Positions 1 to 10,167 of a stretch of DNA of 64,000 nt are shown piece after piece. Position numbers and translations under genes: made by a program. The stretch comes from Sutcliffiella horikoshii (GTDB lineage: Bacteria; Bacillota; Bacilli; Bacillales; Bacillaceae_I). Position 1 is the stretch's first letter; the number at the start of each line of letters is the position of its first letter. The DNA lies in NCBI RefSeq assembly GCF_002157855.1, contig NZ_CP020880.1:2480001-2544000 (forward strand), given 5' to 3'. The notes under the pieces are model-generated. The model was given only the letters and a program-made list of their open reading frames with translations. It searched no databases and had not been told where the DNA came from.

Positions 1-408
1 AACAAGTTTTGGGCAATATGATTAGGGGTCGCTTTTTTGTAACGGCTCTTTTTTCTTCGAATAATGCTTTGAATGCCTAAAACACGCATTAATCTATAGA
101 TACGTTTATGGTTATAAGCTTTTCCTAACTTTCGATTCAAAGTAATGGCCACTCTACGATATCCATAAATCCCCTTCACTTTTTGGAATATAGTAGAAAT
201 CTCTTTCATTAACTTTTCACTTTCCCGTTCACGTTTTGAAGGCTCGCGCTTCAACCATTTGTAATAGGCAGACCGGGCAATCTCCGCAATGTCACAGAGC
301 ATCACGATAGAAAATCCTTCTTCCTGTTCCAGTTCCTGAATAGCTAAATATTTCTCCTCATGGCGTACCTGACTTATTTTTGCCTCCTTTCGATCTCCTC
401 TAACTTTT
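1..408 (-). CDS. IS3-family (IS150-like) transposase OrfB frame, partial at window edge
   Basis: This open frame, on the minus strand, runs off the left edge of the window and gives about 120 residues of the OrfB N-terminal part. It contains the stretch KGIYGYRRVAITLNRK, typical of the helix-turn-helix segment before the integrase core of IS3-family transposases. The catalytic DDE core lies outside the window, so activity cannot be judged. The frame is -1 relative to OrfA and stays open back to the A AAA AAG run at 404-410. That fits a programmed -1 frameshift making an OrfAB fusion, as in IS150. No good ATG with a ribosome binding site is seen; an ATA at 375-377 follows AAGGAGG. Confidence 0.85.
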
Positions 409-1048
409 TTAGAAATGCGTTCTCAGCTCGCAATCGTTCATTTTCCCTTTCTAGCCTATGCATCTCTCGTTGTATTTTCTGTTCATGAGAAAGTTCCACT
501 TCTTCCTTTTTCCTCCCACGTTTATCTCGGAGGGCTTCTTCGCCACCATTCTCATACTTTTTAACCCATTGATACACTTGTTGGTAAGAGACCTGGAAGG
601 TCTCAGCTGCCTTATGGAAATCCATGCCGTTCTCTAGATAATAGTGCACAATCTCTATTCGTTCATTTAAGGTAGTTTTTCTTTTGTTAGTCATAGTGAA
701 TTTCCTTCCTTTTGAAGTATCCTTTAACTCTCTATGGCTATTATAATTCTTAATCCACTTTTGGAGGACAGATTTACTTGATATTTCATACTTCCTAACA
801 AGTTCTTTTTGAGAATACCCACCGTTAAGGTATTCATGGACTACCTTCAGCTTATATTCCTTCGAATACGCTTTTGAGGTAGGGTGTAAACCTTTCTCCC
901 CCAGACTTTCATATCTATCGATCCAATTATATATAGTGGATGGACTAACATTATTTATATGGCCTAAATCTGTAATAGTGTGCGTGCGATTTTCCCAGGC
1001 TCTTATGACATTGATTTTGACATCGAAAGAGTTAGCTTTTTTTGACAT
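374..1048 (-). CDS. IS3-family (IS150-like) transposase OrfA
   Basis: A 224-residue protein with repeated helix-turn-helix segments (near residues 20-55, 65-100 and 125-165, each with a YNWIDRY, LQKWIKNY or YQWVKKY-like end). It finishes in a leucine-zipper-like coiled coil (about 185-220) that contains ERENERLRAENAFLKKL. This is the standard layout of OrfA from IS150-type IS3 elements, which binds the terminal repeats and supplies the N-terminus of the OrfAB transposase. The slippery heptamer A AAA AAG lies near its 3' end (404-410), and its stop (374-376) overlaps the OrfB frame. The element sits downstream of ypiB, where B. subtilis continues to ypiF-qcrABC. Confidence 0.9.
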   Translation of the reverse strand: MSKKANSFDVKINVIRAWENRTHTITDLGHINNVSPSTIYNWIDRYESLGEKGLHPTSKAYSKEYKLKVVHEYLNGGYSQKELVRKYEISSKSVLQKWIKNYNSHRELKDTSKGRKFTMTNKRKTTLNERIEIVHYYLENGMDFHKAAETFQVSYQQVYQWVKKYENGGEEALRDKRGRKKEEVELSHEQKIQREMHRLERENERLRAENAFLKKLEEIERRQK

Positions 1049-1091
1049 AATAAATACTCCCCTTAGCAGAAACAGATTTTTAGTTTTTTAT

Positions 1092-1117
1092 CTGTCTACT
1101 TAAAAGGGAGCATATCA
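1092..1117 (-). repeat. Putative right terminal inverted repeat of the IS3-family element
   Basis: Read on the minus strand the element appears to begin TGATATGCTCCC followed by TTTTAAGTAGACAG. This resembles the ends I know of the IS150 group (TG..., a C-rich block, then AAGTTAGACA). The left end is outside the window, so the inverted repeat and target duplication cannot be compared. The outer boundary is placed at 1117 because the flanking 52-bp repeat array resumes immediately afterwards. Confidence 0.6.
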
Positions 1118-1275
1118 TAACGACGATGAAGACTTCTCTTCTCCTTTTTCCTTCTCACTCACGTCTTCATAACGAATATGAGGACCTCTCTTCCCGTGTT
1201 TCCACCTGACTCACGTCTTCATAACGACGATGAGGACTTCTCTTCTCCTTTTTCCTCCTCACTCATGTCTTCAAC
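1118..1275. repeat. 52-bp tandem repeat array a (about 3 units, truncated by the IS)
   Basis: The marker CATAACG, or its variant TCAACC, recurs at 1116, 1168, 1220 and 1272, exactly 52 bp apart. Each unit has a GTCTTCAT...ATGA(A/G)GAC pair of complementary arms and a pyrimidine-rich filler. The unit is homologous to the array at 31540-31755. Because 52 is not a multiple of three, the array is unlikely to be coding. It fills most of the gap between the IS element and the ypiB terminator. Confidence 0.9.
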
Positions 1276-1330
1276 CTAACAATCAAGAATAACCCTGAAG
1301 ACTATTCTAATATTTTTCCATCATTAAAAA

Positions 1331-1353
1331 ACCCCCAACACTTATGTTGGAGG
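1331..1353 (-). terminator. Terminator of ypiB
   Basis: On the minus strand CCTCCAACA, a TAAG loop and TGTTGGGGG form a nine-pair stem followed by TTTTTT, just after the ypiB stop. Confidence 0.85.
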
Positions 1354-1362
1354 TGAAGAATT

Positions 1363-1899
1363 CTATAATCTTTTCAACTGACCTGTAAGTTTACGAAACG
1401 CCTCTTCATCTTGCCGGTCCAACGCTTCATCAATTAATTTCAACAGCTTCTCTTTTTGAAAGGTGTAAATGGATTCTTCTAGCATCCTTTCTGCTAAGAT
1501 CCGATCCTTTTCATTGATTTGGGGCTGTTTAGGCATAAACGGATTATCTTCAAGCACCGCAGCGTATTGTGGGGAATGATAGACTGACCGGAAATTTAAT
1601 TGTATATAAATATCCTCATCACGATTAAGCCTGATGTCATGGAAGGATTTTTCGGCGTCCGTCGTCATGACATTTTCCTTATAGAATCTGAATGGAACTT
1701 CTTCTACACAATGGGTTGACATGATAATTCCCCGTGGACAGAACTGGGCTTGCTCGACAAAGTGAACTTTCTTCATCAACTGGTCATGACTCATTAAATA
1801 GTTTAAAATCCATACACATTCACGTCTTTTTAACTGATAGTTTCCTAAGAACCACCTTATAAAGTCCTTCTTCTCGTTGACAGATACAGGGGTAGCCAC
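1363..1899 (-). CDS. ypiB: YpiB, UPF0302 family protein
   Basis: A 178-residue protein recognised as YpiB of the UPF0302 family by its N-terminal [19 protein letters not shown] region and its place directly downstream of ypiA. The family has a small alpha/beta N-terminal domain and a charged helical C-terminal IDEALDR-type tail. Its molecular function is not known to me. The start is taken as GTG at 1899, nine bases after GGAGGG. In B. subtilis the next genes are ypiF and qcrABC (menaquinol:cytochrome c reductase); here an IS and a repeat array lie in between, and whether qcr follows cannot be seen. Confidence 0.85.
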   Translation of the reverse strand: MATPVSVNEKKDFIRWFLGNYQLKRRECVWILNYLMSHDQLMKKVHFVEQAQFCPRGIIMSTHCVEEVPFRFYKENVMTTDAEKSFHDIRLNRDEDIYIQLNFRSVYHSPQYAAVLEDNPFMPKQPQINEKDRILAERMLEESIYTFQKEKLLKLIDEALDRQDEEAFRKLTGQLKRL

Positions 1900-1931
1900 A
1901 ACTATCGTCCCTCCTCTGCGTAGAATATATC

Positions 1932-3191
1932 CTACTCTTGTAAATTTAAATACAGATCTTGCAATTCTATGTTGGTTGGGTCAAGTTGTATTAGTTTTTC
2001 AAAAAGCGGCTTTGCTTCTTCTCGTTTCCCTTCCTCCAATAGGAAGTGTGCATAATCGTAAAGGAAGCTGCTGTCATCTTTAAAAGAAGTATATGCTTGA
2101 CGGTAATGATTTAATGCATCAGAATATTTTTCGGTTTGTTGATAGGCAACAGCTAGGTCCCAATCATATTGCGGATCTGACTCTCCAAAGTTAATGAGTT
2201 CATTTAGGCAGTCTATAACATCTTCATAGCGCTCTTCCTGCAAGAAGATTTTCGTTAAAGTTAAGGCTGCTTCCACATATCCAGGATCGATGGCAATGGC
2301 TTCCCTAAGTAACCTTTCTGCCTCTTGTACATTCTGCTGTTTCATTGCCACTTTGGCTCCGTACACTTGCAGTTCTTTGTTATATTCATTAACCGCTAAT
2401 CCTTCTTTTGCAACACGCAAGCTGTCTTCTAACAATCCTTCGTGTTCATATGCTTTTGCAAGATACAAGTAAAGAGAGGAGTATTCATAATCCATTTCTT
2501 TTACCTGATTAAGTTTTTCGATACTCGTCTTGAAATATCCTGCCTGAAAAGCGGTAAATCCGTATTGAAATAATACGTCAATTTTCAACTCTTTCTGCAA
2601 AGCCTGGTCGAAATAAGGCATCGCTTCTTCAAATTGACCTGTTGCACTGTAACATTCAGCTAGTCTTTCTTGCAGGGAGAACTCAATCTCACCTGCATGC
2701 GGAAGGACTGATTCATAAAATGGAATGGCTTTTTTATAGTCACCTTGAGATAGATACACTTCCCCTAAAGCAAGGCTGATAATTGGTTCATTTGGTGCAA
2801 GTTTTTTGGCAGCAAGTAATTTCTGCTCACTGACCTCAAATAGTCCCTGTGCCTGATACAGGTCTGCAAGAAGAAGCAGAGACTGAATATAGACCTCATC
2901 ATCTTCCGCTATGTTTTCTAATAACCCCATCGCTTCATCTTCTTCATCAAGGTCAATGTGGACTTCAGCCAGTGAAATAATAAGGTCAGACTCATTCGGA
3001 AACTGGTATAGGAGGTTTTGGTAAAGTTGTTTGGCGTCTTCAAGCATGCCAAGTTGCTGATAGATCTGGGCAGTTTGAAACAAATCCTCTTCTCCACATT
3101 TTGATTCGTTTTCTTTCAGGATAGTAAGACCCTGTTCTATGTCCCCGTTATCTATTAGTTCTAGAGCTTTATCAATTACTGTGTAAGACAA
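1932..3191 (-). CDS. ypiA: YpiA, tetratricopeptide repeat protein
   Basis: A 419-residue protein built almost entirely of TPR helix pairs. Examples are [21 protein letters not shown] near residue 35 and [21 protein letters not shown] near residue 135, with further copies to the C-terminus. No signal peptide or membrane segment is visible, so it is probably a cytoplasmic scaffold whose partner is unknown. The start is a TTG at 3191 after GGGAAGTAG; no better ATG lies nearby. It is followed by ypiB after about 30 bases and probably shares its transcript. Identification rests on TPR content plus synteny with B. subtilis ypiA-ypiB. Confidence 0.85.
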   Translation of the reverse strand: MSYTVIDKALELIDNGDIEQGLTILKENESKCGEEDLFQTAQIYQQLGMLEDAKQLYQNLLYQFPNESDLIISLAEVHIDLDEEDEAMGLLENIAEDDEVYIQSLLLLADLYQAQGLFEVSEQKLLAAKKLAPNEPIISLALGEVYLSQGDYKKAIPFYESVLPHAGEIEFSLQERLAECYSATGQFEEAMPYFDQALQKELKIDVLFQYGFTAFQAGYFKTSIEKLNQVKEMDYEYSSLYLYLAKAYEHEGLLEDSLRVAKEGLAVNEYNKELQVYGAKVAMKQQNVQEAERLLREAIAIDPGYVEAALTLTKIFLQEERYEDVIDCLNELINFGESDPQYDWDLAVAYQQTEKYSDALNHYRQAYTSFKDDSSFLYDYAHFLLEEGKREEAKPLFEKLIQLDPTNIELQDLYLNLQE

Positions 3192-3235
3192 AATACTACT
3201 TCCCTTCGTTTTTAAAATCCGAAATCACATCTTCT

Positions 3236-4147
3236 TCAAATCTTTTCAGAGAGTAAGAAATGGCCTGGAATGGTTACTGTACATTCTTCTCCAAAGCCTG
3301 GACGAAATAAAACCTCGTCTCCCGCTTTGATAACCGTTCCTTTTTGAACTGTAACTTCTGGAATATGACTATCATAATCCAGATTTTCAATAGTTTCAAT
3401 AATATGGCCTTCTGGTGACAAATAGAGATTATAGTCTAATTCTCCACCGACCCTCAAATCTCCTTTAGACGGGTAGATACCAATTTTCATTAATAGATCC
3501 AAATCAAGAGGACTCCCTTGTTCTGGACACTCGGTGGCATGTGTTAATTTTTCTTCTTTCATGATTAGTTTCCACTCTTTTTTCTTCTTGTTTTTTTTGG
3601 ATGGAGAAATGTTTTGCCAGCACGGCAGAAATGTTACCGGAAATTGATACAAGGCATCTTTTATCCACCCCCATGGGACGGAGGAGAGTTCAGTTGTATC
3701 ATCCATCTGCAAAAAGATAGCAGAAATCTTATAACGCCTGCATTGTCTCACAAAAGAAGGTGTGAGTTTATGGAAGGGAATTCTTACCGCAAAATAATAA
3801 TCAATCGGACTATTTAATAAGAAAGTTCTCGCTCTCTTCAATGTTTGCAATAATTCTTTTTCACGTTGAACGGTAATAAGAGAAAGAAGGGTTGTACAGC
3901 CTTTTTTCAAATAGTTCTCGGTGATGAACTGTTTAAACTGCGGAAACGGCATTTGTTCAAGGTTATCAACCAGCATAACATGTCCGGGTGTCAGCACATA
4001 AGAGGAGATATCCATTCTCATGGATCTTGAATTAGCAAAAGAGCTTTCTTTCATGTAATGGATTTTGCTATCTTTCACTAGCAGATTGGTATGGAGGAGT
4101 GTTGATTTGTTTTTAACTACATTGGCAGCTTCTATTATATATTCCAT
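3236..4147 (-). CDS. Unrecognised protein resembling a degenerate amidohydrolase
   Basis: A 303-residue protein with a clear start (ATG after GAGGGGGATGCT). The N-terminus (EAANVVKNKSTLLHTNLLVKD, then SSYVLTPGHVMLVDN) has the rhythm of the dihydroorotase/adenine deaminase-like amidohydrolase fold: a short beta-sandwich lead followed by the V-x-PG-h segment. However, the metal-binding HxH that should follow PG is absent (GHVMLVD instead). A lysine-rich insertion (SKKNKKKKEWK) sits near residue 190. The C-terminus returns to a beta-rich segment (KGTVIKAGDEVLFRPG), again like composite amidohydrolases. It is probably not an active metal hydrolase. It lies between aroA and ypiA; I do not know a function. 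Confidence 0.6.
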   Translation of the reverse strand: MEYIIEAANVVKNKSTLLHTNLLVKDSKIHYMKESSFANSRSMRMDISSYVLTPGHVMLVDNLEQMPFPQFKQFITENYLKKGCTTLLSLITVQREKELLQTLKRARTFLLNSPIDYYFAVRIPFHKLTPSFVRQCRRYKISAIFLQMDDTTELSSVPWGWIKDALYQFPVTFLPCWQNISPSKKNKKKKEWKLIMKEEKLTHATECPEQGSPLDLDLLMKIGIYPSKGDLRVGGELDYNLYLSPEGHIIETIENLDYDSHIPEVTVQKGTVIKAGDEVLFRPGFGEECTVTIPGHFLLSEKI

Positions 4148-4317
4148 AGCATCCCCCTCTTGTAATGTTCTTAAAACAAGCTATGCTTCTGGATGGGAGA
4201 ATATGCTTTGGATGCGATGTTTTAGGGCATGGAAAAAGTTAGGTTTGCTAGTTGAAGGTCGGGAGTAAGAACTATTAATCAATGTTGCATACCCCCTAGT
4301 GGTATCCAACCTCATAA

Positions 4318-4446
4318 TCGGGCGATATTTCGAATTTACGGGCGATTTTCAGCATCATCAGGCGATAATTTCATTTTACGGGCGATTTTTAAGACTAATC
4401 GGGCGATAATCTAAATTTACGGGCGAAAATGAAATTTCACAGGCTA
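4318..4446. repeat. About 20-bp tandem repeat array e (CGGGCGAT units)
   Basis: CGGGCGA, or the variant CAGGCGA, recurs at 4319, 4339, 4359, 4379, 4400 and 4420, and a CAGGC remnant lies at 4440, giving steps of 20-21 bp. Units alternate between ATCGGGCGATAAT-like and TTTACGGGCGATTTT-like forms, so a 40-bp higher-order period is present. The array occupies the gap between aroA and the gene at 3236-4147. Nothing else is recognised in the rest of the 4148-4543 stretch. Confidence 0.85.
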
Positions 4447-4543
4447 AACGAGTCCCCCATCCTTCGGAAAACTAGTGATATACCCCCTCTTAGCCAACCA
4501 ACGACCCTCAATGTTCAAAGCTACTAAGTACAACAAACTAAAA

Positions 4544-4570
4544 GTGGCCCATCCCAATGGATGGACCCAC
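4544..4570 (-). terminator. Terminator of the aromatic supraoperon
   Basis: Downstream of aroA on the minus strand, GTGG-GT-CCATCC pairs with GGATGG-G-CCAC across an ATTG loop, followed by TTTTAG. It is the first strong terminator after aroA. Confidence 0.8.
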
Positions 4571-4581
4571 TCAACTAAAAT

Positions 4582-5874
4582 TCAACCTCTTCTCAAACTC
4601 TCCATATGCTCAAAGAAGCTCGGGTAAGAAACATTGATTGCCTTATCATTTTGAAGAACTGTCTCGCCTTCTGCAATGAGACTCGCAACGGCCCCCATCA
4701 TACCGATACGGTGATCCCCGTAGCTATCAAGCGTGCAGCCATGCAACCTTATTTTTCCCTTGATAATCATTCCGTCCTCTGTTGCCTCAATGTCTGCCCC
4801 AAGCTTTTTCAGCTCATTAACAACCGTATCAATGCGGTTAGTTTCCTTCACCTTCAGCTCTTCTGCATCCTTGATTACCGTTGTTCCTTCAGCCTGGGTA
4901 GCCATCAAAGCGATGATAGGCACTTCATCAATCAGCCGTGGGATGATATCTCCGCCAATTTCAACACCTTTAAGATCAGAAGACTCAACGGTAATATCGG
5001 CATAAGGTTCCGGTCCATCCTCTATCACATTAGAGTAGGAAAGACTTGCCCCCATATTTTTCAACACCTCTAAAATCCCAGTACGAGTAGGATTCAACCC
5101 TACCCTCTCCAGTGTGATTCTACTACCGGGCACAATCGCACCAGCCACCAGGAAAAACGCTGCAGAAGAAATATCTCCAGGAACAACAATATGCAGATCG
5201 GACACCAGCTTCTGCCCACCAACCAAGCTTACCTTTCCGCCTTCCTCTTCTTTTACTTCCACACCAAACGCACGAAGCATTCTTTCTGTATGATCCCTGG
5301 ATTTAAACGGTTCACTAACAGAGGTTACTCCTTCAGCCTGCAAACCCGCCAACAGAATGGCAGACTTCACTTGGGCGCTTGCGACAGGTGACACGTAATC
5401 AAGACCACGTAAGCCGCCTCCTTGAATAGAGATCGGCGTGAAATTGCCATCTTGGTTCCCTTGTATTCTTGCCCCCATATCACGTAATGGAACCGTCACC
5501 CGTTTCATTGGTCGTTTGGCGATAGACTCGTCCCCTATCAAGACAGAGTGTATTGGCAAACCGGAGAGGATCCCCATCATCAGTCGCGCTGTTGTTCCGG
5601 AATTCCCGACATCCAATATTTCTGATGACTCTCGAAGTCCCTTCAATCCGTTTCCATATACCGTCACATTGGAGCCATTCTGTTCTATCTTCACTCCAAG
5701 CTTGGAGAAACAACTGATTGTACTTAGGCAGTCATCACCTGGGAGGAAATTCTCCACTGTCGTTTTGCCTTTCGCCATAGACCCAAACATGACAGAACGA
5801 TGGGAAATAGATTTATCTCCAGGGATTTGAATGGTTCCTTTTAATCCACTTGCGGTACCTGTAAGTTTTTTCAT
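4582..5874 (-). CDS. aroA: 3-phosphoshikimate 1-carboxyvinyltransferase (EPSP synthase)
   Basis: Joins phosphoenolpyruvate to shikimate 3-phosphate in the shikimate pathway; cytosolic. It is named aroE in B. subtilis. About 430 residues, the usual length. It carries [10 protein letters not shown] near residue 20, SGTTAR near 95, AKRPMKR near 125, SAQVKS near 170, RDHTER near 200 and NPTRTG near 265. The combination GDKS, SAQVK, RxHxE and NxTR is the signature set of class II EPSP synthases, the group described as less glyphosate-sensitive. The start is ATG at 5874, seven bases after AGGAGAG; the upstream in-frame GTG at 5880 is less well placed. Last gene of the supraoperon, after tyrA. Confidence 0.96.
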   Translation of the reverse strand: MKKLTGTASGLKGTIQIPGDKSISHRSVMFGSMAKGKTTVENFLPGDDCLSTISCFSKLGVKIEQNGSNVTVYGNGLKGLRESSEILDVGNSGTTARLMMGILSGLPIHSVLIGDESIAKRPMKRVTVPLRDMGARIQGNQDGNFTPISIQGGGLRGLDYVSPVASAQVKSAILLAGLQAEGVTSVSEPFKSRDHTERMLRAFGVEVKEEEGGKVSLVGGQKLVSDLHIVVPGDISSAAFFLVAGAIVPGSRITLERVGLNPTRTGILEVLKNMGASLSYSNVIEDGPEPYADITVESSDLKGVEIGGDIIPRLIDEVPIIALMATQAEGTTVIKDAEELKVKETNRIDTVVNELKKLGADIEATEDGMIIKGKIRLHGCTLDSYGDHRIGMMGAVASLIAEGETVLQNDKAINVSYPSFFEHMESLRRG

Positions 5875-5890
5875 TTTCACTCTCTCCTAA

Positions 5891-7003
5891 CTAGACAATA
5901 TAGGTTTCATACATGGTGTGTTTGCGTAGGCAATCTTCAGCAGATTGGCGATCTTCTTCAGATTGGAAGCTTAGTCTCAGCACTCCATAAATTTCTTCTC
6001 TTGTTTCCATGATTCGGATATTGGTAATGCTTATGTTTTCTTGTGCAAGTATACCGGTAATTTCAGAAATGATACCAGGATAGTCAGGCACATCTACATA
6101 TAAATCGTAAAATGAGGGAATGGCTCCCTTGGACTTTACGGGCAGGCCGTCACGGAATTCCTTAGCCTTGCTAAAATACTCTAGCAAAAAAGCTTCGTTA
6201 TCCTGTGACAAATGATCCCTCACCACTTCCATTTGCTCCATCCATTGATCTAAAAGTGTTAAGATAGTGGCTTTATTATGTATTAAAATGTCTTTCCACA
6301 TGGTTGGGTTACTTGAGGCGATCCTTGTGATATCCCTAAATCCGCCAGCTGCGAGTCTTGAGACAAACGGATTAGTAGACTGCATGTCCTCCGCCTGATG
6401 AACAAGACCTGCTGCGACCACATGAGGAAAATGACTGATGACTCCGGCAACCAGATCATGTTCTTTAGCAGACATGGTGATAAAGTTCGCCTTTGTTCCG
6501 GCAAGCCACATTTTGGTTAAGGCCACTTCTTTAGGATTTGCATCCTCTTTGAATGGAGTAAGTACATAAAAAGCATTTTCAAAAAGGTGGCTTTTGGCAG
6601 CAATCACCCCGCTTTTATGGGAACCTGCCATGGGATGTCCCCCTATGAATGTAACATTATCCTGGGGGAAAAGGGTAGCGGCTAAAGTTGTAATGCTATT
6701 TTTCGTACTTCCTACATCGGTAATCACAACTTGTGGTTTCGAAAATGTAATCCCGCTTAAATGTTTTAACACTTCATTTGCCTGCATGACAGGTACAGAA
6801 ATGACAATAAAATCTGCATCCCTTGCTTCTGCATCATAGTTTTCACAAAAATCGTCGATAACTTTTAACGACTTTGCTAATTTTGCCTGTTGTACATGAA
6901 TATCGTATCCCATTATATAGGCATTTGGATGTTCTTTTTTTATCGCAAGGGCTATGGACCCTCCGATCAGCCCTAGTCCGATCACCAACACTTTCCCGTT
7001 CAC
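5891..7003 (-). CDS. tyrA: Prephenate dehydrogenase
   Basis: Oxidatively decarboxylates prephenate to 4-hydroxyphenylpyruvate using NAD, the committed step to tyrosine. 370 residues: a Rossmann fold with GLGLIGGS near residue 8, the catalytic region with GGHPMAGS near 120 and SHFPHVVAAGL near 190, and a C-terminal ACT domain (about 295-370, starting SFYDLYVDVPDYPGI) of the kind that mediates end-product inhibition. The start is a GTG at 7003 after GGCGGTGAAG. It lies between hisC and aroA in the Bacillus order. Confidence 0.95.
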   Translation of the reverse strand: MNGKVLVIGLGLIGGSIALAIKKEHPNAYIMGYDIHVQQAKLAKSLKVIDDFCENYDAEARDADFIVISVPVMQANEVLKHLSGITFSKPQVVITDVGSTKNSITTLAATLFPQDNVTFIGGHPMAGSHKSGVIAAKSHLFENAFYVLTPFKEDANPKEVALTKMWLAGTKANFITMSAKEHDLVAGVISHFPHVVAAGLVHQAEDMQSTNPFVSRLAAGGFRDITRIASSNPTMWKDILIHNKATILTLLDQWMEQMEVVRDHLSQDNEAFLLEYFSKAKEFRDGLPVKSKGAIPSFYDLYVDVPDYPGIISEITGILAQENISITNIRIMETREEIYGVLRLSFQSEEDRQSAEDCLRKHTMYETYIV

Positions 7004-7060
7004 TACACTTCACCGCCTGATGTCTTTATATATGTAAATAGAGAGGATATCTCCTCTCTA

Positions 7061-8155
7061 TCAAATAGCTTGCTTCATTTTATATTCTTTCAAGTAAGAG
7101 ATGATTTCTGCGTTTTGATCTTTTGTTCCGACTGTAATACGTAAACAAGTCGGATAACCTAAAGCTTTTCCTGAGCGGACAATATACCCTTTTTTCATTA
7201 AGTATTGAAACAATACATCGGAGTCAGTCTGAAAGTCTATTAAGATGAAGTTCCCTTCAGAAGGATAATAAGCAAGCTTCATTTCATCGCAGAATGCGTA
7301 ATATTGCTCTAAACCTTCTTTATTTTTTGATACACAATCTTTAATAAAAGATTGGTCTCCTACTGCAGCCTTTGCAGCGACTTGAGCCAGGGAGTTCGTG
7401 TTAAAAGGTTCCCTTGCCGGTTCGATGAGACGAATAAGCTTTTCATTCGCAATTCCATATCCGATTCGAAAACTTGCAAGGCCGTAAGCTTTCGAGAATG
7501 TACGGGTAATCATAAGGTTTGGGTAGTCTTTTAACAGATTCACCGTTACAGGATAGTCCTCTGATGTGACATACTCCTTGTATGCTTCATCCACAACAAC
7601 TAAAGTGCTGCTAGGGACTTTCTTAATAAATTCTAGAAGCAACTCTTCCTTGATATACGTTCCTGTAGGGTTATTCGGACTGCATAACCAAACGATCGCT
7701 GTATTCTCATCAATGGAGTTAAGCATTTCGTCAAGCTGGTGATAACCATCTTTTAATGGAATTTCTCGAACTTCTGCCCCTTCTATAATGGCGTTGTGCT
7801 TGTATTGTGGGAATGAAGGAGTTGGCATAACAGTATTTTTCCCAGGTTTTAATAGTGCTCGGCAAACAATTTGAATGACCTCATCAGAACCATTTCCGAA
7901 AATAAGCTCTTTTTCTCCTACACCAGTTTGAACTGCAAGTACTTCTCGCAAGTCTCTTGCATAACCATCAGGGTATGTTGCGGACTTGCTAAGCTGTGCT
8001 ATCAATGCCTCTTGTACAGCCGGAGAGCAGCCATAAGGATTCTCGTTGGAAGCGAGTTTCACTATTTTGTCTAACCCTAATTCCCTCTTCACTTCTTCCA
8101 TTGTTTTACCAGGTTGATATGGGGTTAAGTTAAGCAGTTGTTCTTTAATATCCAT
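7061..8155 (-). CDS. hisC: Histidinol-phosphate aminotransferase
   Basis: A fold-type I PLP aminotransferase. In Bacillus it serves histidine synthesis and also transaminates the keto acids of tyrosine and phenylalanine, which explains its place between trpA and tyrA. About 364 residues, with [11 protein letters not shown] near the N-terminus, [17 protein letters not shown] and the PLP lysine in [18 protein letters not shown]. The ATG at 8155 is nine bases after AGGTGA, a ribosome binding site that overlaps the trpA stop, so it is probably coupled to trpA. Confidence 0.94.
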   Translation of the reverse strand: MDIKEQLLNLTPYQPGKTMEEVKRELGLDKIVKLASNENPYGCSPAVQEALIAQLSKSATYPDGYARDLREVLAVQTGVGEKELIFGNGSDEVIQIVCRALLKPGKNTVMPTPSFPQYKHNAIIEGAEVREIPLKDGYHQLDEMLNSIDENTAIVWLCSPNNPTGTYIKEELLLEFIKKVPSSTLVVVDEAYKEYVTSEDYPVTVNLLKDYPNLMITRTFSKAYGLASFRIGYGIANEKLIRLIEPAREPFNTNSLAQVAAKAAVGDQSFIKDCVSKNKEGLEQYYAFCDEMKLAYYPSEGNFILIDFQTDSDVLFQYLMKKGYIVRSGKALGYPTCLRITVGTKDQNAEIISYLKEYKMKQAI

Positions 8156-8164
8156 CTTCAACAA

Positions 8165-8971
8165 TCACCTTTCTGCTAAAAGTGGAGAAATAAGCTCCTC
8201 TATTTGTTCTTTTAATTCATGCAATGTTTTTTCTTCATCAACTTTAAATTGCTTTTCTTTTTGTTCAATCATTTTTATGAGTGCACTCCCCACCACAAAG
8301 CCATCACAATATGGTTTTAAGGTTTGTATGTGTTCACTCTCTGAAATTCCGAATCCTACTGCAGTCGGAACGTTGCTTTTCTTTTTCACTTCATCAAGAA
8401 AAGCGTATAACTCCTCCGAAAATTCCTTACGCACTCCTGTCACGCCAAGGGATGAGATACAATATAGAAATCCTTGGGCGTGTTCCGTGATCGTATTCAT
8501 CCGATCTTTAGAAGTTGGGGCAACAAGCGATATATACGTAATAGCATGTTCGCTGCATTTCTCTCGTATGCGCCCACTCTCTTCGTACGGAAGGTCAGGA
8601 ATAAGGAGCCCATCAACCTGATTTTGCTTCGCTAAAGCGAAAAAGGATTCTTCTCCTAATTGTAACACAGGATTGAAATACGTAAAGAGTATGATCGGAA
8701 TTTTCAGTCCTCTTCTTCTCATTTCTCCTGCAAGCTCCATGGTGCTCGTTATGGTTGTTTTATGAGCCAAAGCCCGCTTAGAAGCACGTTGTATGACAGG
8801 TCCATCGGCTAACGGATCGGAGTACGGGACTCCAAGCTCTAGCACGGATGCGCCCGCTTCTTCTAAAAGGAGGGCCAGCTTTATCGTCAATTCCGGTGTA
8901 GGGTCTCCAGACATGATAAATGGAATAAACAGCTTGTCATGTTTTGGTAATCTCTCTAGGTACGTTGTCAT
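8165..8971 (-). CDS. trpA: Tryptophan synthase alpha subunit
   Basis: Cleaves indole-3-glycerol phosphate to indole and glyceraldehyde 3-phosphate in the alpha2-beta2 complex with TrpB. 268 residues, a TIM barrel with the signature [18 protein letters not shown] (catalytic Glu and Asp) and a C-terminal phosphate site [10 protein letters not shown] ... [10 protein letters not shown]. The start overlaps the trpB stop by four bases, a typical coupling arrangement. Last of the trp genes proper. Confidence 0.97.
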   Translation of the reverse strand: MTTYLERLPKHDKLFIPFIMSGDPTPELTIKLALLLEEAGASVLELGVPYSDPLADGPVIQRASKRALAHKTTITSTMELAGEMRRRGLKIPIILFTYFNPVLQLGEESFFALAKQNQVDGLLIPDLPYEESGRIREKCSEHAITYISLVAPTSKDRMNTITEHAQGFLYCISSLGVTGVRKEFSEELYAFLDEVKKKSNVPTAVGFGISESEHIQTLKPYCDGFVVGSALIKMIEQKEKQFKVDEEKTLHELKEQIEELISPLLAER

Positions 8972-10167
8972 TCTACTGTCCCCTCCATTCTATTCATTAA
9001 TGTATGCACGTCTTTGTCGCCCCGCCCCGATAAACAAACAAGGACCGTTTGATCACTTGGCATCTTTGCCGCTTCTTTATACGCAGTTGCCAGAGCGTGT
9101 GCAGACTCGATTGCCGGGATGATGCCTTCTTCCTTTGCAAGTATATGAAGGGCCTCCAATGCTTCCTCATCCGTCACACTTTGGTACTCCACTCTGTTGC
9201 TGTCTTTCAAATAGGCATGCTCAGGGCCGATACCTGGGTAATCAAGGCCTGCTGAAATGGAATATGGTTCAATGATCTGGCCGTGCTCATCTTGAATAAG
9301 ATAAGTCAGCGATCCATGAATGACTCCTTTTGTCCCTTTCGTTAAGGTAGCAGCATGAAGGGGTGTATCGATACCTTTTCCTGCAGCTTCCACACCGATA
9401 AGTTTTACTGCATCGTCCACAAATGGCGCAAACATTCCAATTGCATTGGAGCCTCCTCCTACACAGGCTACGATTTTGTCTGGCAAACCGCCTTCTCTTT
9501 CTTGGAACTGTCTCTTTGATTCTTCCCCGATCACTCGTTGAAATTCCCTTACCATATATGGATACGGATGGGGACCAACAACCGAGCCAATCATATAAAA
9601 ATGGTCTTCACAATGCTGCACCCAGTAGCGAATAGCTTCATTGGTGGCATCTTTTAGCGTTTTATTGCCGCTTGTAGCAGGTATTACTTCTGCTCCCAGT
9701 AATTTCATACGAAAAACGTTTAGCGCTTGCCGCTCAATGTCCTCTTCCCCCATGAACACCTTGCACTCCAGTCCAAACTTGGCAGCAACCGTTGCGGCTG
9801 CTACTCCATGTTGTCCTGCCCCTGTTTCTGCGATAATCTTCTTTTTGCCCAAGCGCTTAGCAAGTAATGCCTGGCCAATGGCGTTATTTATTTTATGTGC
9901 GCCAGTATGATTCAGATCTTCTCTCTTTAAGTAAATCTTCGCTCCACCAATACGACTTGAAAGTTTTTCAGCGTATGTCAACGCTGTCGGTCTGCCGGAA
10001 TACTCCTTCAAATAATAATGATAGTCTTCTAGAAAGTTTGGATCTTTCAATGCCTCTTGTAAGCCTTGTTCTAATTCTTCCAACGGCAGCATCAATGTTT
10101 CAGGCACATACTTGCCCCCGAACTCTCCAAATCTACCGAAGCTATCTGGTGTTTGTACGTTTGTCAT
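8968..10167 (-). CDS. trpB: Tryptophan synthase beta subunit
   Basis: PLP enzyme that condenses indole with serine. 399 residues; the PLP lysine lies in [15 protein letters not shown], and the cofactor phosphate loop [10 protein letters not shown] lies near residue 230. [14 protein letters not shown] at the N-terminus is typical of TrpB1. It overlaps both neighbours, trpF upstream by 26 bases and trpA downstream by four, as expected in a tightly coupled operon. Confidence 0.97.
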   Translation of the reverse strand: MTNVQTPDSFGRFGEFGGKYVPETLMLPLEELEQGLQEALKDPNFLEDYHYYLKEYSGRPTALTYAEKLSSRIGGAKIYLKREDLNHTGAHKINNAIGQALLAKRLGKKKIIAETGAGQHGVAAATVAAKFGLECKVFMGEEDIERQALNVFRMKLLGAEVIPATSGNKTLKDATNEAIRYWVQHCEDHFYMIGSVVGPHPYPYMVREFQRVIGEESKRQFQEREGGLPDKIVACVGGGSNAIGMFAPFVDDAVKLIGVEAAGKGIDTPLHAATLTKGTKGVIHGSLTYLIQDEHGQIIEPYSISAGLDYPGIGPEHAYLKDSNRVEYQSVTDEEALEALHILAKEEGIIPAIESAHALATAYKEAAKMPSDQTVLVCLSGRGDKDVHTLMNRMEGTVE

